Translations under genes and position numbers: made by a program
Source: an uncultured Pelagibacteraceae bacterium
GTDB lineage: Bacteria > Pseudomonadota > Alphaproteobacteria > Pelagibacterales > Pelagibacteraceae
Direction: 5' to 3'
Length of the DNA stretch: 64,000 nucleotides
Assembly (NCBI GenBank): GCA_902596675.1
Contig: CACJUO010000002.1
Span: 27,792 to 91,791 of the forward strand
Shown here: in pieces, positions 34,538 to 42,891 of the stretch
How the letters are laid out: every line of letters starts with the position of its first letter
Numbering within the stretch: position 1 is the first letter of the stretch
The notes under the pieces: model-generated
Told to the model about the DNA's origin: nothing
Database searches by the model: none
Seen by the model: only the letters and a program-made list of their open reading frames with translations

Positions 34538-35847
34538 TGGGAATTGAGGCTGTAATTAACGGTGGCTTAGCTTTCGCTGCGGTCTTAATTTTAATGGTGT
34601 TGAACGTTCCAATAGGTATTGCAATGTTAGTAGTTGGCTTTACTGGTTTTGCAATGATATCAGGTTTTGATCCAGCGATATTTGTGCTAGGAACTGCACC
34701 ATTCGACGCTGTATCTAAATATACATTATCGGTTTTACCACTCTTTGTTTTGATGGGAAATCTTGCAAATAGCTCTAATCTATCAAGAAATCTTTATGAT
34801 GCTGCTTATGCAGTTGTAGGTCATTATAAAGGCGGACTAGCAATGTCAACTGTAGGTGCCTGTGCTGGTTTTGGAATGATTTGTGGATCATCAATTGCTA
34901 CAGCTGCTACAATGTCTCAAATGGCCGGTCCAGAAATGAGAAGACATGGATATAGTGATGCTCTAATAAGCGGTTCTATTGCATCAGGTGGAACATTAGG
35001 GATTATTATTCCTCCAAGTGTAATATTAGTCATATATGCATATTTAACAGAACAATCTGTTCAGGAACTTTTTTTTGCTGCATTAATTCCTGGGATAATT
35101 GCTGTTGTACTTTATATGATTGCAATAAGGGTTTATCTTTTAATTTATCCGTCACAAGGTGGATACGGAGTTAAGATGCCATTAAAAGAGAGAATTTCTG
35201 CTCTATCAAAAGTTTTTCCTATTTTCTTAATTTTTGTAATCATGATGGGCGGACTTTACTTAGGTTTTTTTACAGCAACTGAAAGTGCAGCTGTAGGAGT
35301 AATATTAGTATTAATTTTTATATTTTTTAGAGGTCAATTAAAATTAAATCTTTTAAAAGATGCGGTTTGGACGACTATCAAAACGGTTGGATCATTATAT
35401 TTAATTGTAATAGGAGCTAGTATATTTAATTATCTAATAACTGTTACGCAATTGCCTTTTGCGGTAGTTGATTTTATTAATTATCTTGAACTTACTCCGC
35501 TAGGGGTAATTCTAGTAATTTGTGCAATATATTTAATTCTTGGAACTGTAATGGACTCGTTAGCAATGTTATTTTTAACTATTCCAGTTTTCTATCCAGT
35601 AATAGTTGATGCAGGAATAGATCCTGTGTGGTTTGGAATATTTGCGGTAATTGTTGTTGAATTTGGATTAATTTCTCCCCCAGTTGGTATGAATTTATTT
35701 GTAATTAAAGGTGTTATGCAGAAAACACCCTTGCAAACTATTTGGTTTGGTACGCTTCCTTTTTTAATGACTGATGTAATTAGACTTGCATTAATTATAG
35801 CTTTTCCAGCTATATGTTTGTATTTGCCTAGTCTGATGACTCCGTAG
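34537..35847 (+). CDS. dctM: TRAP transporter large permease (DctM type), system 2
   Basis: A 436-residue DctM protein with about twelve membrane segments, the GSSIATAATMSQMAGPEM motif and IIIPPSVILVIYAYL. It is co-translated with dctQ (TAATG-like junction). Its 3' end overlaps a convergent small membrane protein gene by 20 bases. Substrate is the same as that of the divergent dctP system 2. Confidence 0.92.
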   Translation: MGIEAVINGGLAFAAVLILMVLNVPIGIAMLVVGFTGFAMISGFDPAIFVLGTAPFDAVSKYTLSVLPLFVLMGNLANSSNLSRNLYDAAYAVVGHYKGGLAMSTVGACAGFGMICGSSIATAATMSQMAGPEMRRHGYSDALISGSIASGGTLGIIIPPSVILVIYAYLTEQSVQELFFAALIPGIIAVVLYMIAIRVYLLIYPSQGGYGVKMPLKERISALSKVFPIFLIFVIMMGGLYLGFFTATESAAVGVILVLIFIFFRGQLKLNLLKDAVWTTIKTVGSLYLIVIGASIFNYLITVTQLPFAVVDFINYLELTPLGVILVICAIYLILGTVMDSLAMLFLTIPVFYPVIVDAGIDPVWFGIFAVIVVEFGLISPPVGMNLFVIKGVMQKTPLQTIWFGTLPFLMTDVIRLALIIAFPAICLYLPSLMTP

Positions 35848-36172
35848 AATTATTAAAATTTCGAAAATAATTAAAATAAATTAATCCAAAAATAGCTCCA
35901 ACTAGGATCAATATATATTGATAAAACTTCAAAAGTACAAATACCACTGGTAAATCTTTTCCAGGGTTCTGAGCAATAAAATTTTCGGTGCCGTCTTTGT
36001 ATAAGTCAATCGGTCCAAAAGTTGCATATAGACCATAAATAAAAATATAAATACAAGGTAATATTGAAATTAATAAAAAAATTTTATTTTTTTTAATTAA
36101 TTTTAATAAGTTTGCAGAGACACCGACTAAGACTAAACCAATTAAAGATAATATTAAAGGATTCATTACCAT
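35828..36172 (-). CDS. Small membrane protein of unknown function
   Basis: A 114-residue protein with three hydrophobic segments (about 5-24, 31-49 and 79-103) and a polar loop with the stretch DLYKDGTENFIAQNPGKD between the second and third, likely periplasmic. It overlaps the end of the sulfatase gene by 7 bases and is the last gene of the mtnP-mtnA-sulfatase operon. I do not recognise a family. Confidence 0.55.
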   Translation of the reverse strand: MVMNPLILSLIGLVLVGVSANLLKLIKKNKIFLLISILPCIYIFIYGLYATFGPIDLYKDGTENFIAQNPGKDLPVVFVLLKFYQYILILVGAIFGLIYFNYFRNFNNSTESSD

Positions 36173-37749
36173 ACACCTATCATAATTCCATCTTCTTTGG
36201 TATAATCTCTATCTTTCAAAATAAATTCATCTGTTGCTGCAACTCTATTTTTTCGATTAGTAATCCTATCAAGGAGAATATCTTTCATTTCATCAACTAT
36301 TTTTGAATATTTAGGAGATTGTCCAAGGTCATTAAATTCATCAGGATCATTTTTTAAGTCAAATAATTGGGGTGGAAATCCTTTATAGTAAATATACTTC
36401 CACTTATTATTTCTAATCATATATGCCCTAGCATCAGATGGACCAATATTTAAAATTTTTCTGGCCTCATTAAATGAATAATCAATTTCGCTAAATACAC
36501 TTTCCTTCCAATTTAATACTTTGTTGCCTCTTATAATTGGAAGTAAAGACTGTCCCTCTAGACGATGTCTGCTTACTTTACTTTCAACAGAGTCTAAGAA
36601 AGTTGGGAGCAAATCAATAGCTTCAACAAATCTCTTTTCTCTTGTGCCTCTATTATTGTCAGACAAATTACTAGGGTCATAAATAATCATTGGGACTTTA
36701 ACAATTTGTTCATGGAATAATTCTTTTTCACCTAGCCAATGATCACCCTGGTAGTCACCATGATCTGAAGTAAAAACTATCATAGTATTTTTCATAAAAT
36801 CTTTATCTTCTAGAAATTTAAATAATCTTCCGAGATTGTCATCAATTTGTTTTATTAATCCCATATATCCTGACAGAACAGTATTTCTCACCTCTTCTCT
36901 TGAAAAAGTTTTTGAAATATTATTTTCCATAAATGCTTTATAAACAGGATGATCTATTTCTTTTTCAGTATTACTTCGATGAACTGGATAAAATTGATTA
37001 GCTGAATACATATTATGATAAGGTGCGGGAGCAATGTATGGCCAATGAGGTTTAATGTAAGATAAATGTAAAAACCAAGGCTTATCTTCACTTTCTTGAA
37101 TGAATTCCATTGAACGGTTTGTCATAAATGCAGTTTCAGAGTGTTCTTCTTTAACCCTTGCAGGTTTATTTGAATTTCTTAACCTCCAACCACTTAGAAT
37201 TTTTCCATTTTCATCTTCTGATGAATTTGCCCAACTATCCCATGGATTTTCTCCTTCATATCCAAGTTTATTTAACCATTCATTATAAGATAATTTTTTG
37301 TTTGAATTTTTAATATGGTTATTTGGGTGAAGTCCATCATCTCTCTCATAAGGCTCAAACCCTGGCTCACTAACTGTCAGACCTATTTCTGTATCTTTAG
37401 ATATTCCAAGTCTGTTCATTCCATCTAAATCAGGTCTCATATGAGTTTTGCCTACAACACCAGTTCTTATCCCAGATTGTCTTAAATAATCCCCAATAGT
37501 TAATTCTCCTATTGGCAAGGGTATTTGATTCCAAGTTGAACCATGACTAAATACTGTTCTCCCAGTGTAATATGATGCTCTTGAAGGCCCACAAACAGGT
37601 GCTTGAACATAGGCGGACTCAAACAATACTCCTTTTTTTGCTAATCCATCTATATGAGGTGTTTTTAAATGTGGATGACCATAACAAGATAGATAATCAA
37701 ATCTTAACTGATCAGCCATTATAAATAATATATTTTTAACTTTATTCAT
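36166..37749 (-). CDS. Sulfatase-family hydrolase (choline-sulfatase / phosphonate monoesterase-like)
   Basis: A 527-residue alkaline phosphatase superfamily enzyme. The sulfatase motif CGPSRASYYTGR starts at Cys53, the residue converted to formylglycine in type I sulfatases. Metal ligands are Asp13 (MADQLRFD) and the FTSDHGDYQGDH segment. No signal peptide is present, so it acts in the cytoplasm, as BetC and phosphonate monoester hydrolases do. Its ATG overlaps the mtnA stop by one base, tying it to methylthioadenosine salvage. The ester cleaved (sulfate or phosphonate) is undetermined. Confidence 0.82.
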   Translation of the reverse strand: MNKVKNILFIMADQLRFDYLSCYGHPHLKTPHIDGLAKKGVLFESAYVQAPVCGPSRASYYTGRTVFSHGSTWNQIPLPIGELTIGDYLRQSGIRTGVVGKTHMRPDLDGMNRLGISKDTEIGLTVSEPGFEPYERDDGLHPNNHIKNSNKKLSYNEWLNKLGYEGENPWDSWANSSEDENGKILSGWRLRNSNKPARVKEEHSETAFMTNRSMEFIQESEDKPWFLHLSYIKPHWPYIAPAPYHNMYSANQFYPVHRSNTEKEIDHPVYKAFMENNISKTFSREEVRNTVLSGYMGLIKQIDDNLGRLFKFLEDKDFMKNTMIVFTSDHGDYQGDHWLGEKELFHEQIVKVPMIIYDPSNLSDNNRGTREKRFVEAIDLLPTFLDSVESKVSRHRLEGQSLLPIIRGNKVLNWKESVFSEIDYSFNEARKILNIGPSDARAYMIRNNKWKYIYYKGFPPQLFDLKNDPDEFNDLGQSPKYSKIVDEMKDILLDRITNRKNRVAATDEFILKDRDYTKEDGIMIGVW

Positions 37750-38822
37750 TACTGTTTAAACATTTTTTTTAGACCATTTGTAGATGCTTCACACACACCT
37801 TTTTCTGTTATTAAGCCTGTCACATATTTTGCAGGTGTAATATCAAAAGCAAGGTTCATGGATTTACTCTTTTCAGGATAAATCAAAACTTTTTTTATGT
37901 TATTTTTATCATCTTTTCCCTCTATATAAGATAGTTCTTCGGCGTCTCTCTCTTCAATTGGTATCTCATTATAATCTTTTGTTTCCCAATCAATAGTGGA
38001 ACTTGGTAGAGCTACATAGAAAGGTACATTATTATCATATGCAGCCAAAGCCTTTAAATAAGTACCAATTTTATTACAAACATCACCTGTTGATAAAGTT
38101 CTATCAGTACCCACAATACACATATCTACCTCGCCTCTTTGCATTAAGATTCCACCTGTATTATCTGTAATAATTGTATTTGGTATTCCTTCTTCATTCA
38201 ATTCAAATGAAGTTAAATTTGCGCCTTGATTTCTTGGTCTGGTTTCATCGACCCATACATGTACGGGAATACCTTTTTTATGTGCATGATAAATTGGAGA
38301 TGTTGCGGTACCCCAGTTAATAGTAGCTAACCATCCTGCATTACAATGAGTAAGTATATTGACTGTTTTTTTCTTTTGATTATAGATTTTCTCAATAATT
38401 TTAAATCCCTCTAAACCTATATTTTCACAAAAATTTATATCTTCATTACATATTTCTTTGGCTTCATTTATTGCAACATCAAATAAATTTTCAGATTTTA
38501 TAAATGATAATTTATTATTCATCCTATGGACTGCCCATTGTAAGTTAATTGCAGTTGGTCTTGTATTAACTAATTTTTCTGAGCTTTTTTTAATAAATTT
38601 TAATTCATTATTTTCCTTAATTGCCAAAGCTATACCGAAAGCAGCTGTAGCTCCTATTAATGGGGCGCCCCTGACTTCCATTGATTTAATTGCATTAACA
38701 GCATGATCTACTGTTTCAAGATCCTTAATAATAAAATTATGAGGAAGTTTTGTTTGATCAATTATTTTAACAACATCATCTTCGTACCAGATAGTTCTAT
38801 ATTCTTTTCCTTGAATTCTCAT
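37749..38822 (-). CDS. mtnA: S-methyl-5-thioribose-1-phosphate isomerase
   Basis: Converts 5-methylthioribose-1-phosphate to 5-methylthioribulose-1-phosphate in MTA salvage. The 357-residue protein has catalytic Cys160 (ILTHCNAGWLAT) and Asp240 (IVGTDRTLSTGD), the same numbers as in the Bacillus enzyme, and the N-terminal SMEVRGAPLIGATAAFG motif. It overlaps mtnP by 4 bases and the sulfatase by one. The next salvage enzymes MtnB, MtnC and MtnD are not found in the window, which makes the FucA-like aldolase at 28107 a candidate next step. Confidence 0.95.
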   Translation of the reverse strand: MRIQGKEYRTIWYEDDVVKIIDQTKLPHNFIIKDLETVDHAVNAIKSMEVRGAPLIGATAAFGIALAIKENNELKFIKKSSEKLVNTRPTAINLQWAVHRMNNKLSFIKSENLFDVAINEAKEICNEDINFCENIGLEGFKIIEKIYNQKKKTVNILTHCNAGWLATINWGTATSPIYHAHKKGIPVHVWVDETRPRNQGANLTSFELNEEGIPNTIITDNTGGILMQRGEVDMCIVGTDRTLSTGDVCNKIGTYLKALAAYDNNVPFYVALPSSTIDWETKDYNEIPIEERDAEELSYIEGKDDKNNIKKVLIYPEKSKSMNLAFDITPAKYVTGLITEKGVCEASTNGLKKMFKQ

Positions 38823-39691
38823 TTATTTAATATTCTACCAGCAATGGTTTTAAGTTTTTCAATTGTTTTTTGAGTTCTTTTTTCTGGAGCCGTAATTATT
38901 GCTACATCTAAACAATTATTAGCTGGATCATTAGGATCTATGTGATTTTCAAAGTTCTCTATTAAGTTTTTAATCATATTTTTAGCTTTTGCTGCATTGT
39001 CTAAAAGTACTTTTATAACTTGTTGAACATCAACATTCTCATGATCTGGATGCCAACAATCATAATCTGTTACCATAGAAACCGAAGCATATCTAATTTC
39101 AGCTTCTCTCGCTAACTTTGCTTCTGGCATATTAGTCATTCCAATCACATCTGCATTCCAGGACCTATAAAGATTAGACTCGGATAAAGTTGAAAATTGT
39201 GGACCTTCCATTACTACATAAGTTCCTCCCCTTTGATAATCTATTCCTTCTTTTTTAATTGCATCCTCACATGCATTCATTAATCCACTTGATGTTGGAT
39301 GGGCCATTGATACATGGGCAACAATTTCATCTTCAAAAAAAGTTTTATTTCGAGCAAATGTTCTGTCTATAAATTGATCGATAATAACAAACTTACCTGG
39401 GTGCAAATCTTCTTTAAGTGAGCCAACTGCAGATATAGATACAATATCTGTTACACCTAGTTGTTTTAATGCATCAATGTTTGCTCTAAAATTAATATTT
39501 GATGGTGATATAAAATGGCCCTTTCCATGTCTTGGAAGAAAATAAACTTCTTTACTATTATAATTTGTCTTTAAAATCTGATCTGAAGGTTCCCCCCAAG
39601 GAGTGTCTAAATCTATTAATTCTCTGTCTTTAAACTCCTCAACATCGTAAAGACCACTTCCACCAATTATTGCTAATTTATTATTTGCCAT
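38819..39691 (-). CDS. mtnP: 5'-methylthioadenosine phosphorylase
   Basis: Splits MTA with phosphate into adenine and methylthioribose-1-phosphate. The 290-residue purine phosphorylase starts ANNKLAIIGGSGLYDVEEF, has the phosphate-binding RHG (LPRHGKGHFISP) and the substrate signature VVMEGPQFSTLSES, and ends with the MtnP-type C-terminal extension. It is the first gene of the mtnP-mtnA-sulfatase-membrane protein operon and is divergent from apt, which consumes the adenine released. S-methyl specificity over adenosine is inferred from the mtnA partner. Confidence 0.93.
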   Translation of the reverse strand: MANNKLAIIGGSGLYDVEEFKDRELIDLDTPWGEPSDQILKTNYNSKEVYFLPRHGKGHFISPSNINFRANIDALKQLGVTDIVSISAVGSLKEDLHPGKFVIIDQFIDRTFARNKTFFEDEIVAHVSMAHPTSSGLMNACEDAIKKEGIDYQRGGTYVVMEGPQFSTLSESNLYRSWNADVIGMTNMPEAKLAREAEIRYASVSMVTDYDCWHPDHENVDVQQVIKVLLDNAAKAKNMIKNLIENFENHIDPNDPANNCLDVAIITAPEKRTQKTIEKLKTIAGRILNK

Positions 39692-39728
39692 ATAAAAAGT
39701 AATTATATTGTATTTATAAATAACTATT

Positions 39729-40256
39729 ATGGATTTGAAAGATTATATTCGTTCAATTAAAGATTATCCTAAAAAAGGTATTTTATTTAGAGATATAACC
39801 ACCTTGATAAAAGATGAGTTAGCGTTTAAGGAAACAATTAATCAGATAGTTGAAAAATCAAAAAAATTTAAGGTGGATAAAGTTGCAGCAATTGAGTCAC
39901 GTGGTTTTGTGTTTGCATCCGCTGTTTCTTATATTTTAAAAAAACCATTCATAATGTTAAGAAAAAAGAATAAACTTCCTGCTGATGTTCACTCAGTAGA
40001 TTTCCAATTAGAATATGGAACTGCAACAATAGAAGTGCACAAAGATTCTATTTCTGAAAATGACTCGGTATTAATAATTGATGATTTGATAGCAACAGGT
40101 GGAACAGCAGAGGCTGCCGCAAAACTTATAGAAATTTCTAAAGGAAAAGTTGCAGCTTTTATATTTGTCATAAATCTTTTTGATTTAGGTGGCTGTGAAA
40201 ACCTTGTAAAAAATGGTTATAAAGTTGAAAATTTAATGGACTTTCCTGGACACTAA
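39729..40256 (+). CDS. apt: Adenine phosphoribosyltransferase
   Basis: Makes AMP from adenine and PRPP. The 175-residue protein has the N-terminal DYPKKGILFRDIT, AIESRGFVFA, and the PRPP motif VLIIDDLIATGGTAEAAA. Its start is 37 bases from the divergent mtnP, matching its role in recycling adenine made by MtnP. It precedes a secreted protein gene by 15 bases. Confidence 0.95.
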   Translation: MDLKDYIRSIKDYPKKGILFRDITTLIKDELAFKETINQIVEKSKKFKVDKVAAIESRGFVFASAVSYILKKPFIMLRKKNKLPADVHSVDFQLEYGTATIEVHKDSISENDSVLIIDDLIATGGTAEAAAKLIEISKGKVAAFIFVINLFDLGGCENLVKNGYKVENLMDFPGH

Positions 40257-40270
40257 TAGATATTTGCATT

Positions 40271-40705
40271 ATGAAAAAAATATTACAAATTCTAATTTTT
40301 TTTTTATTTTTTCAAACACACTCATTAGCTGGACAATACTCTGATAGATTTGCAAATTGCTTAATGCAAAAAACTACCGATAGAGACAAAATTGTTTTAG
40401 TTAGGTGGGTTTTTTCAGTCATAGCTCAACATTCCGCACTTAGTACAGAATTTCAAATTAGTTCAGATAAAGTAAGAAACCATGAAATTGCAGTAGCTGA
40501 TTATATGCAATATATTTTAGGCACTGTTTGCTTTCAGGAAACTAAAGATGTTCTAAATTATGAAGGTGTAGATTCTTTTGGTGATGCATTTGAATTATTG
40601 GGTGAATTAGCCATGCTCTCGTTAATGGAAGATCAAAGTGTTAATGCAGCATTTGAGAACTGGATACAATATTTAGATCCAAATTTTTTGAAAAAATTTG
40701 AGTAA
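40271..40705 (+). CDS. Secreted protein of unknown function
   Basis: A 144-residue protein with an N-terminal signal peptide (KKILQILIFFLFFQTHSLA) and a mature domain of about 124 residues that is mostly helical, containing two cysteines (FANCLMQKTT and LGTVCFQET) that may form a disulfide. It starts 15 bases after apt and ends just before the tRNA on the opposite strand. No family is recognised. Confidence 0.6.
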   Translation: MKKILQILIFFLFFQTHSLAGQYSDRFANCLMQKTTDRDKIVLVRWVFSVIAQHSALSTEFQISSDKVRNHEIAVADYMQYILGTVCFQETKDVLNYEGVDSFGDAFELLGELAMLSLMEDQSVNAAFENWIQYLDPNFLKKFE

Positions 40706-40708
40706 TTT

Positions 40709-40785
40709 TGGTAGCGGGAAGTGGGATCGAACCACTGACCTCGGGCTTATGAGTCCCGCGCTCTAACCAACTGAGCTACCCCGCC
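40709..40785 (-). tRNA. tRNA-Met (anticodon CAT)
   Basis: On the minus strand the 77-base sequence folds into a complete cloverleaf: acceptor 5' arm GGCGGGG, D-arm AGCTCAGTTGGTTAGAGC, anticodon loop CTCATAA, T-arm AGTGG-TTCGATC-CCACT, and a genomically encoded CCA. G1 pairs with T72, so it is not the formyl-Met initiator type that has an unpaired first position, and A73 fits elongator Met. The last anticodon-stem pair (31-39) is A opposite G. tRNA-Ile2 with a lysidine-modified CAT anticodon is a less likely alternative. Confidence 0.93.
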
Positions 40786-40802
40786 ATAAATTCAAGAAAG
40801 TT

Positions 40803-40831
40803 ATAATAGAAATTTTATATAACGCAATCAA
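40803..40831 (-). promoter_or_regulatory. Promoter for tRNA-Met
   Basis: Minus strand TTGATT (40831-40826) and TATTAT (40808-40803) are 17 bases apart. The start would fall about 10-12 bases upstream of the mature tRNA 5' end, giving a short leader trimmed by RNase P. The site lies in the 57-base gap after the glutathione transferase gene. Confidence 0.5.
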
Positions 40832-40842
40832 CTATTAAAAAA

Positions 40843-41529
40843 TTAAGTTTTTTTAACTCCTGTTGGATGTGGAATTCCATCAATAACTAATTTTGGTTCG
40901 ATACTAACATCGATTAACTTAGGACGATTGTCTAGGTAAGACTTTATACTATCAATAGACATCATATCATCTAAAAATTTTTCTAATCTAGGAAATTTTT
41001 TTATAATTGATGGATCAAGCATTTTAGATAAATCTAAATGATGAAATGTAACAAAATCACATGCTCTTGGCTCATCAAAGATAAAAAATTTTTTGTCATT
41101 ACTCTTCAAAACTTTTTCAAGATCTTCAAATCTTGATAATAAAAAGGGCATCATGTCATTTTTTTTCTTAATAAATTTCTCTCCTGTTGCAAAATTTACT
41201 GTTGGGTTAAGTGGCATAAAAAGTTCCTGTGCACTCTGCATAATGGCATTTGCTTTAGCATTTAATATTGGATCAGTAATGTTGATGCCTGCTAAATTTT
41301 CTATAAATGTCATAATTGCCATACTTTGACAAATCTCATGTTTTTTATCTACAATTAACATAGGTAGTTGTTTAAAAGGAATACTAGGTTTTACATCTGA
41401 CCATTCCTTTTCATAATAGTCCCATGACATAAGATCTTCATATTCAATATTTTTGTAATGAAATAACAAACGAGGAGCTTCTGCTAAAGCTCTCATTTTA
41501 AAATATATTAATTCTAATTTATGTGTCAC
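40843..41529 (-). CDS. Glutathione S-transferase family protein
   Basis: A 228-residue protein with an N-terminal thioredoxin-like glutathione-binding domain (about 1-80: LELIYFKMRALAEAPRLL, then LPMLIVDKKHEICQSMAIM, where the cis-Pro and QS contact glutathione) and an all-helical C-terminal domain. No catalytic cysteine is present near the N-terminus; a tyrosine (Tyr9) is in the usual place. It may act in detoxification or as an isomerase. A 60-residue membrane protein is 7 bases upstream. Confidence 0.8.
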   Translation of the reverse strand: MTHKLELIYFKMRALAEAPRLLFHYKNIEYEDLMSWDYYEKEWSDVKPSIPFKQLPMLIVDKKHEICQSMAIMTFIENLAGINITDPILNAKANAIMQSAQELFMPLNPTVNFATGEKFIKKKNDMMPFLLSRFEDLEKVLKSNDKKFFIFDEPRACDFVTFHHLDLSKMLDPSIIKKFPRLEKFLDDMMSIDSIKSYLDNRPKLIDVSIEPKLVIDGIPHPTGVKKT

Positions 41530-41535
41530 TTAAAT

Positions 41536-41718
41536 TTATGAGGCTATAAATTTTATTAAGTAATAAAGTATACCAGTAATTATAGTTGCATAAACAAAGC
41601 CTACAACAAACAATTTGATAATTATTTTGTTATCATCATATTTTGATTTTAAATATACATAAATGAGAGTGTAAATTCCCACTATTGCAATACTTAATAA
41701 TATATCTGTTGGATTCAT
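41536..41718 (-). CDS. Small two-helix membrane protein
   Basis: A 60-residue protein with two hydrophobic segments (about 4-23 and 33-57) and a charged connecting loop (KSKYDDNK). It lies 7 bases upstream of the glutathione transferase gene in the same direction. No family is recognised. Confidence 0.5.
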   Translation of the reverse strand: MNPTDILLSIAIVGIYTLIYVYLKSKYDDNKIIIKLFVVGFVYATIITGILYYLIKFIAS

Positions 41719-41817
41719 AGATTTTTTTATAATTCTAATTTAATCTAATAATATTACTTATTCAATTGATAATAGAGTAATTTTAGATTGTCTTATCTTT
41801 ATCAAATAATAAACTGC

Positions 41818-41823
41818 TATTAT
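41818..41823 (+). promoter_or_regulatory. Extended -10 promoter for TRAP operon 3
   Basis: TATTAT at 41818-41823 is preceded by TGC, giving an extended -10 motif, while the -35 region is poor. It leaves a leader of about 20 bases that includes the ribosome site GAGAGAGGAAA before the dctP ATG at 41848. The rest of the 129-base spacer is AT-rich with no other clear element. Confidence 0.35.
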
Positions 41824-41847
41824 TAAAAATATAGAGAGAGGAAAAAA

Positions 41848-42864
41848 ATGATTAAATTTAAATCGATCAGCAAAACTTTTATGAGTTTTGTTTTAGTTAT
41901 TTCATTTTTAGTATCTTCAACAGCAGCATTTGCAGAAATAGTAGGTAGACTTTCAGTTCATTGGAGTCCTAAACACCATAGTGCAAAACACGCTCAAATT
42001 TTTGCTGATGAAGTTAATAAAAGAGCAAATGGAAAATTAAAAATTGAAGTTTATCCATCTAAACAACTTTTTGGAATTAGAGAAGTAATGGGTGCTGTAA
42101 CTTCAGGTGCAGTTGAGTTAGGGGGAATTGTTGGTGTTGTAAGTTTTCCACCAATAAATAAAAACTTTAATGTTGCATCTTTCCCAGGCCTATTTAACTC
42201 ATGGGAACAACAAAGAGGTTTTTTCCAAAACTCTGCTAAAGGAAAAGAAATTTGGGGAGAGTTAACTAAAAAAACTAATTCAACTTTAGTAATGTACAAT
42301 CCAGTTGGCCCGGTGATGTCAATTTCAAGTGCTAGAGAGTTAACTGGTATAGATGCCATGAAAGGTTTGAAAGCTAGAAGATTGCTTAAAAGTGAAGAGC
42401 CTATGTGGGATGCTCTAGGAGCAAATCGTGTATCTTTAAAAACAGGTGAAGTATACAACGCTTTACAATCTGGAATGATAGATACAATAAATAGCCCTCC
42501 AGGAAGTATAAAAGCTTATAGCTGGTGGGAATTTTTAAAATATGCTCAAAAGCCATACCAATATTATGCTGATGCATATATTATGGCTAACTCTACTTGG
42601 TTTAATAGTCTGCCGACAGACTTACAAAAAATAATTATGGACGTTGGTAAAGAAGTTGGAACACTTTCAACAGACAGAATTATGGATCATGGTGAAACTG
42701 TTCTTAAAGAATTCCAAGACAGAGGTGGTGTCGTAACTACTCTTTCAGGAGCTGAGAAAGCTAAATTTGATAAGCTAATGAAAGATGAAGTTATGCCAGC
42801 AATGGCTAAAATGATCGACTCTGATGCTTTAAAAGCAGCGCAAGAGTATGCAAAAAGTAATTAG
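41848..42864 (+). CDS. dctP: TRAP transporter solute-binding protein (DctP type), system 3
   Basis: A 338-residue periplasmic binding protein with a signal peptide ending STAAFA before EIVGRLSVHWSPKH. Its central region has MKGLKARRLLKSEEPMW, where the conserved arginine for carboxylate binding is expected, and NSPPGSIKAYSWWEFLKYA, typical of a subgroup with unknown ligands. A GAGAGGAAAA ribosome site precedes the ATG. It heads a complete dctPQM operon with no linked enzyme to hint at a ligand. Confidence 0.9.
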   Translation: MIKFKSISKTFMSFVLVISFLVSSTAAFAEIVGRLSVHWSPKHHSAKHAQIFADEVNKRANGKLKIEVYPSKQLFGIREVMGAVTSGAVELGGIVGVVSFPPINKNFNVASFPGLFNSWEQQRGFFQNSAKGKEIWGELTKKTNSTLVMYNPVGPVMSISSARELTGIDAMKGLKARRLLKSEEPMWDALGANRVSLKTGEVYNALQSGMIDTINSPPGSIKAYSWWEFLKYAQKPYQYYADAYIMANSTWFNSLPTDLQKIIMDVGKEVGTLSTDRIMDHGETVLKEFQDRGGVVTTLSGAEKAKFDKLMKDEVMPAMAKMIDSDALKAAQEYAKSN

Positions 42865-42887
42865 AATAAGTTATTTGCTTAATCTAA
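42861..42887 (+). promoter_or_regulatory. Imperfect hairpin between dctP and dctQ, system 3
   Basis: TTAGAATAAG (42861-42870) pairs with CTTAATCTAA (42878-42887) over ten positions with one A-A mismatch and a 7-base loop. It starts within the dctP stop codon and ends four bases before the dctQ ATG. There is no U-tract. It is the weakest of the five binding-protein hairpins, composed mostly of A-T pairs. Confidence 0.45.
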
Positions 42888-42891
42888 TAAA

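Noticed and set aside
32068..35847. Split TRAP system as a decayed or rearranged operon
   Set aside because: All three subunits are full length with intact motifs and good starts, so divergent organisation is more likely than decay.
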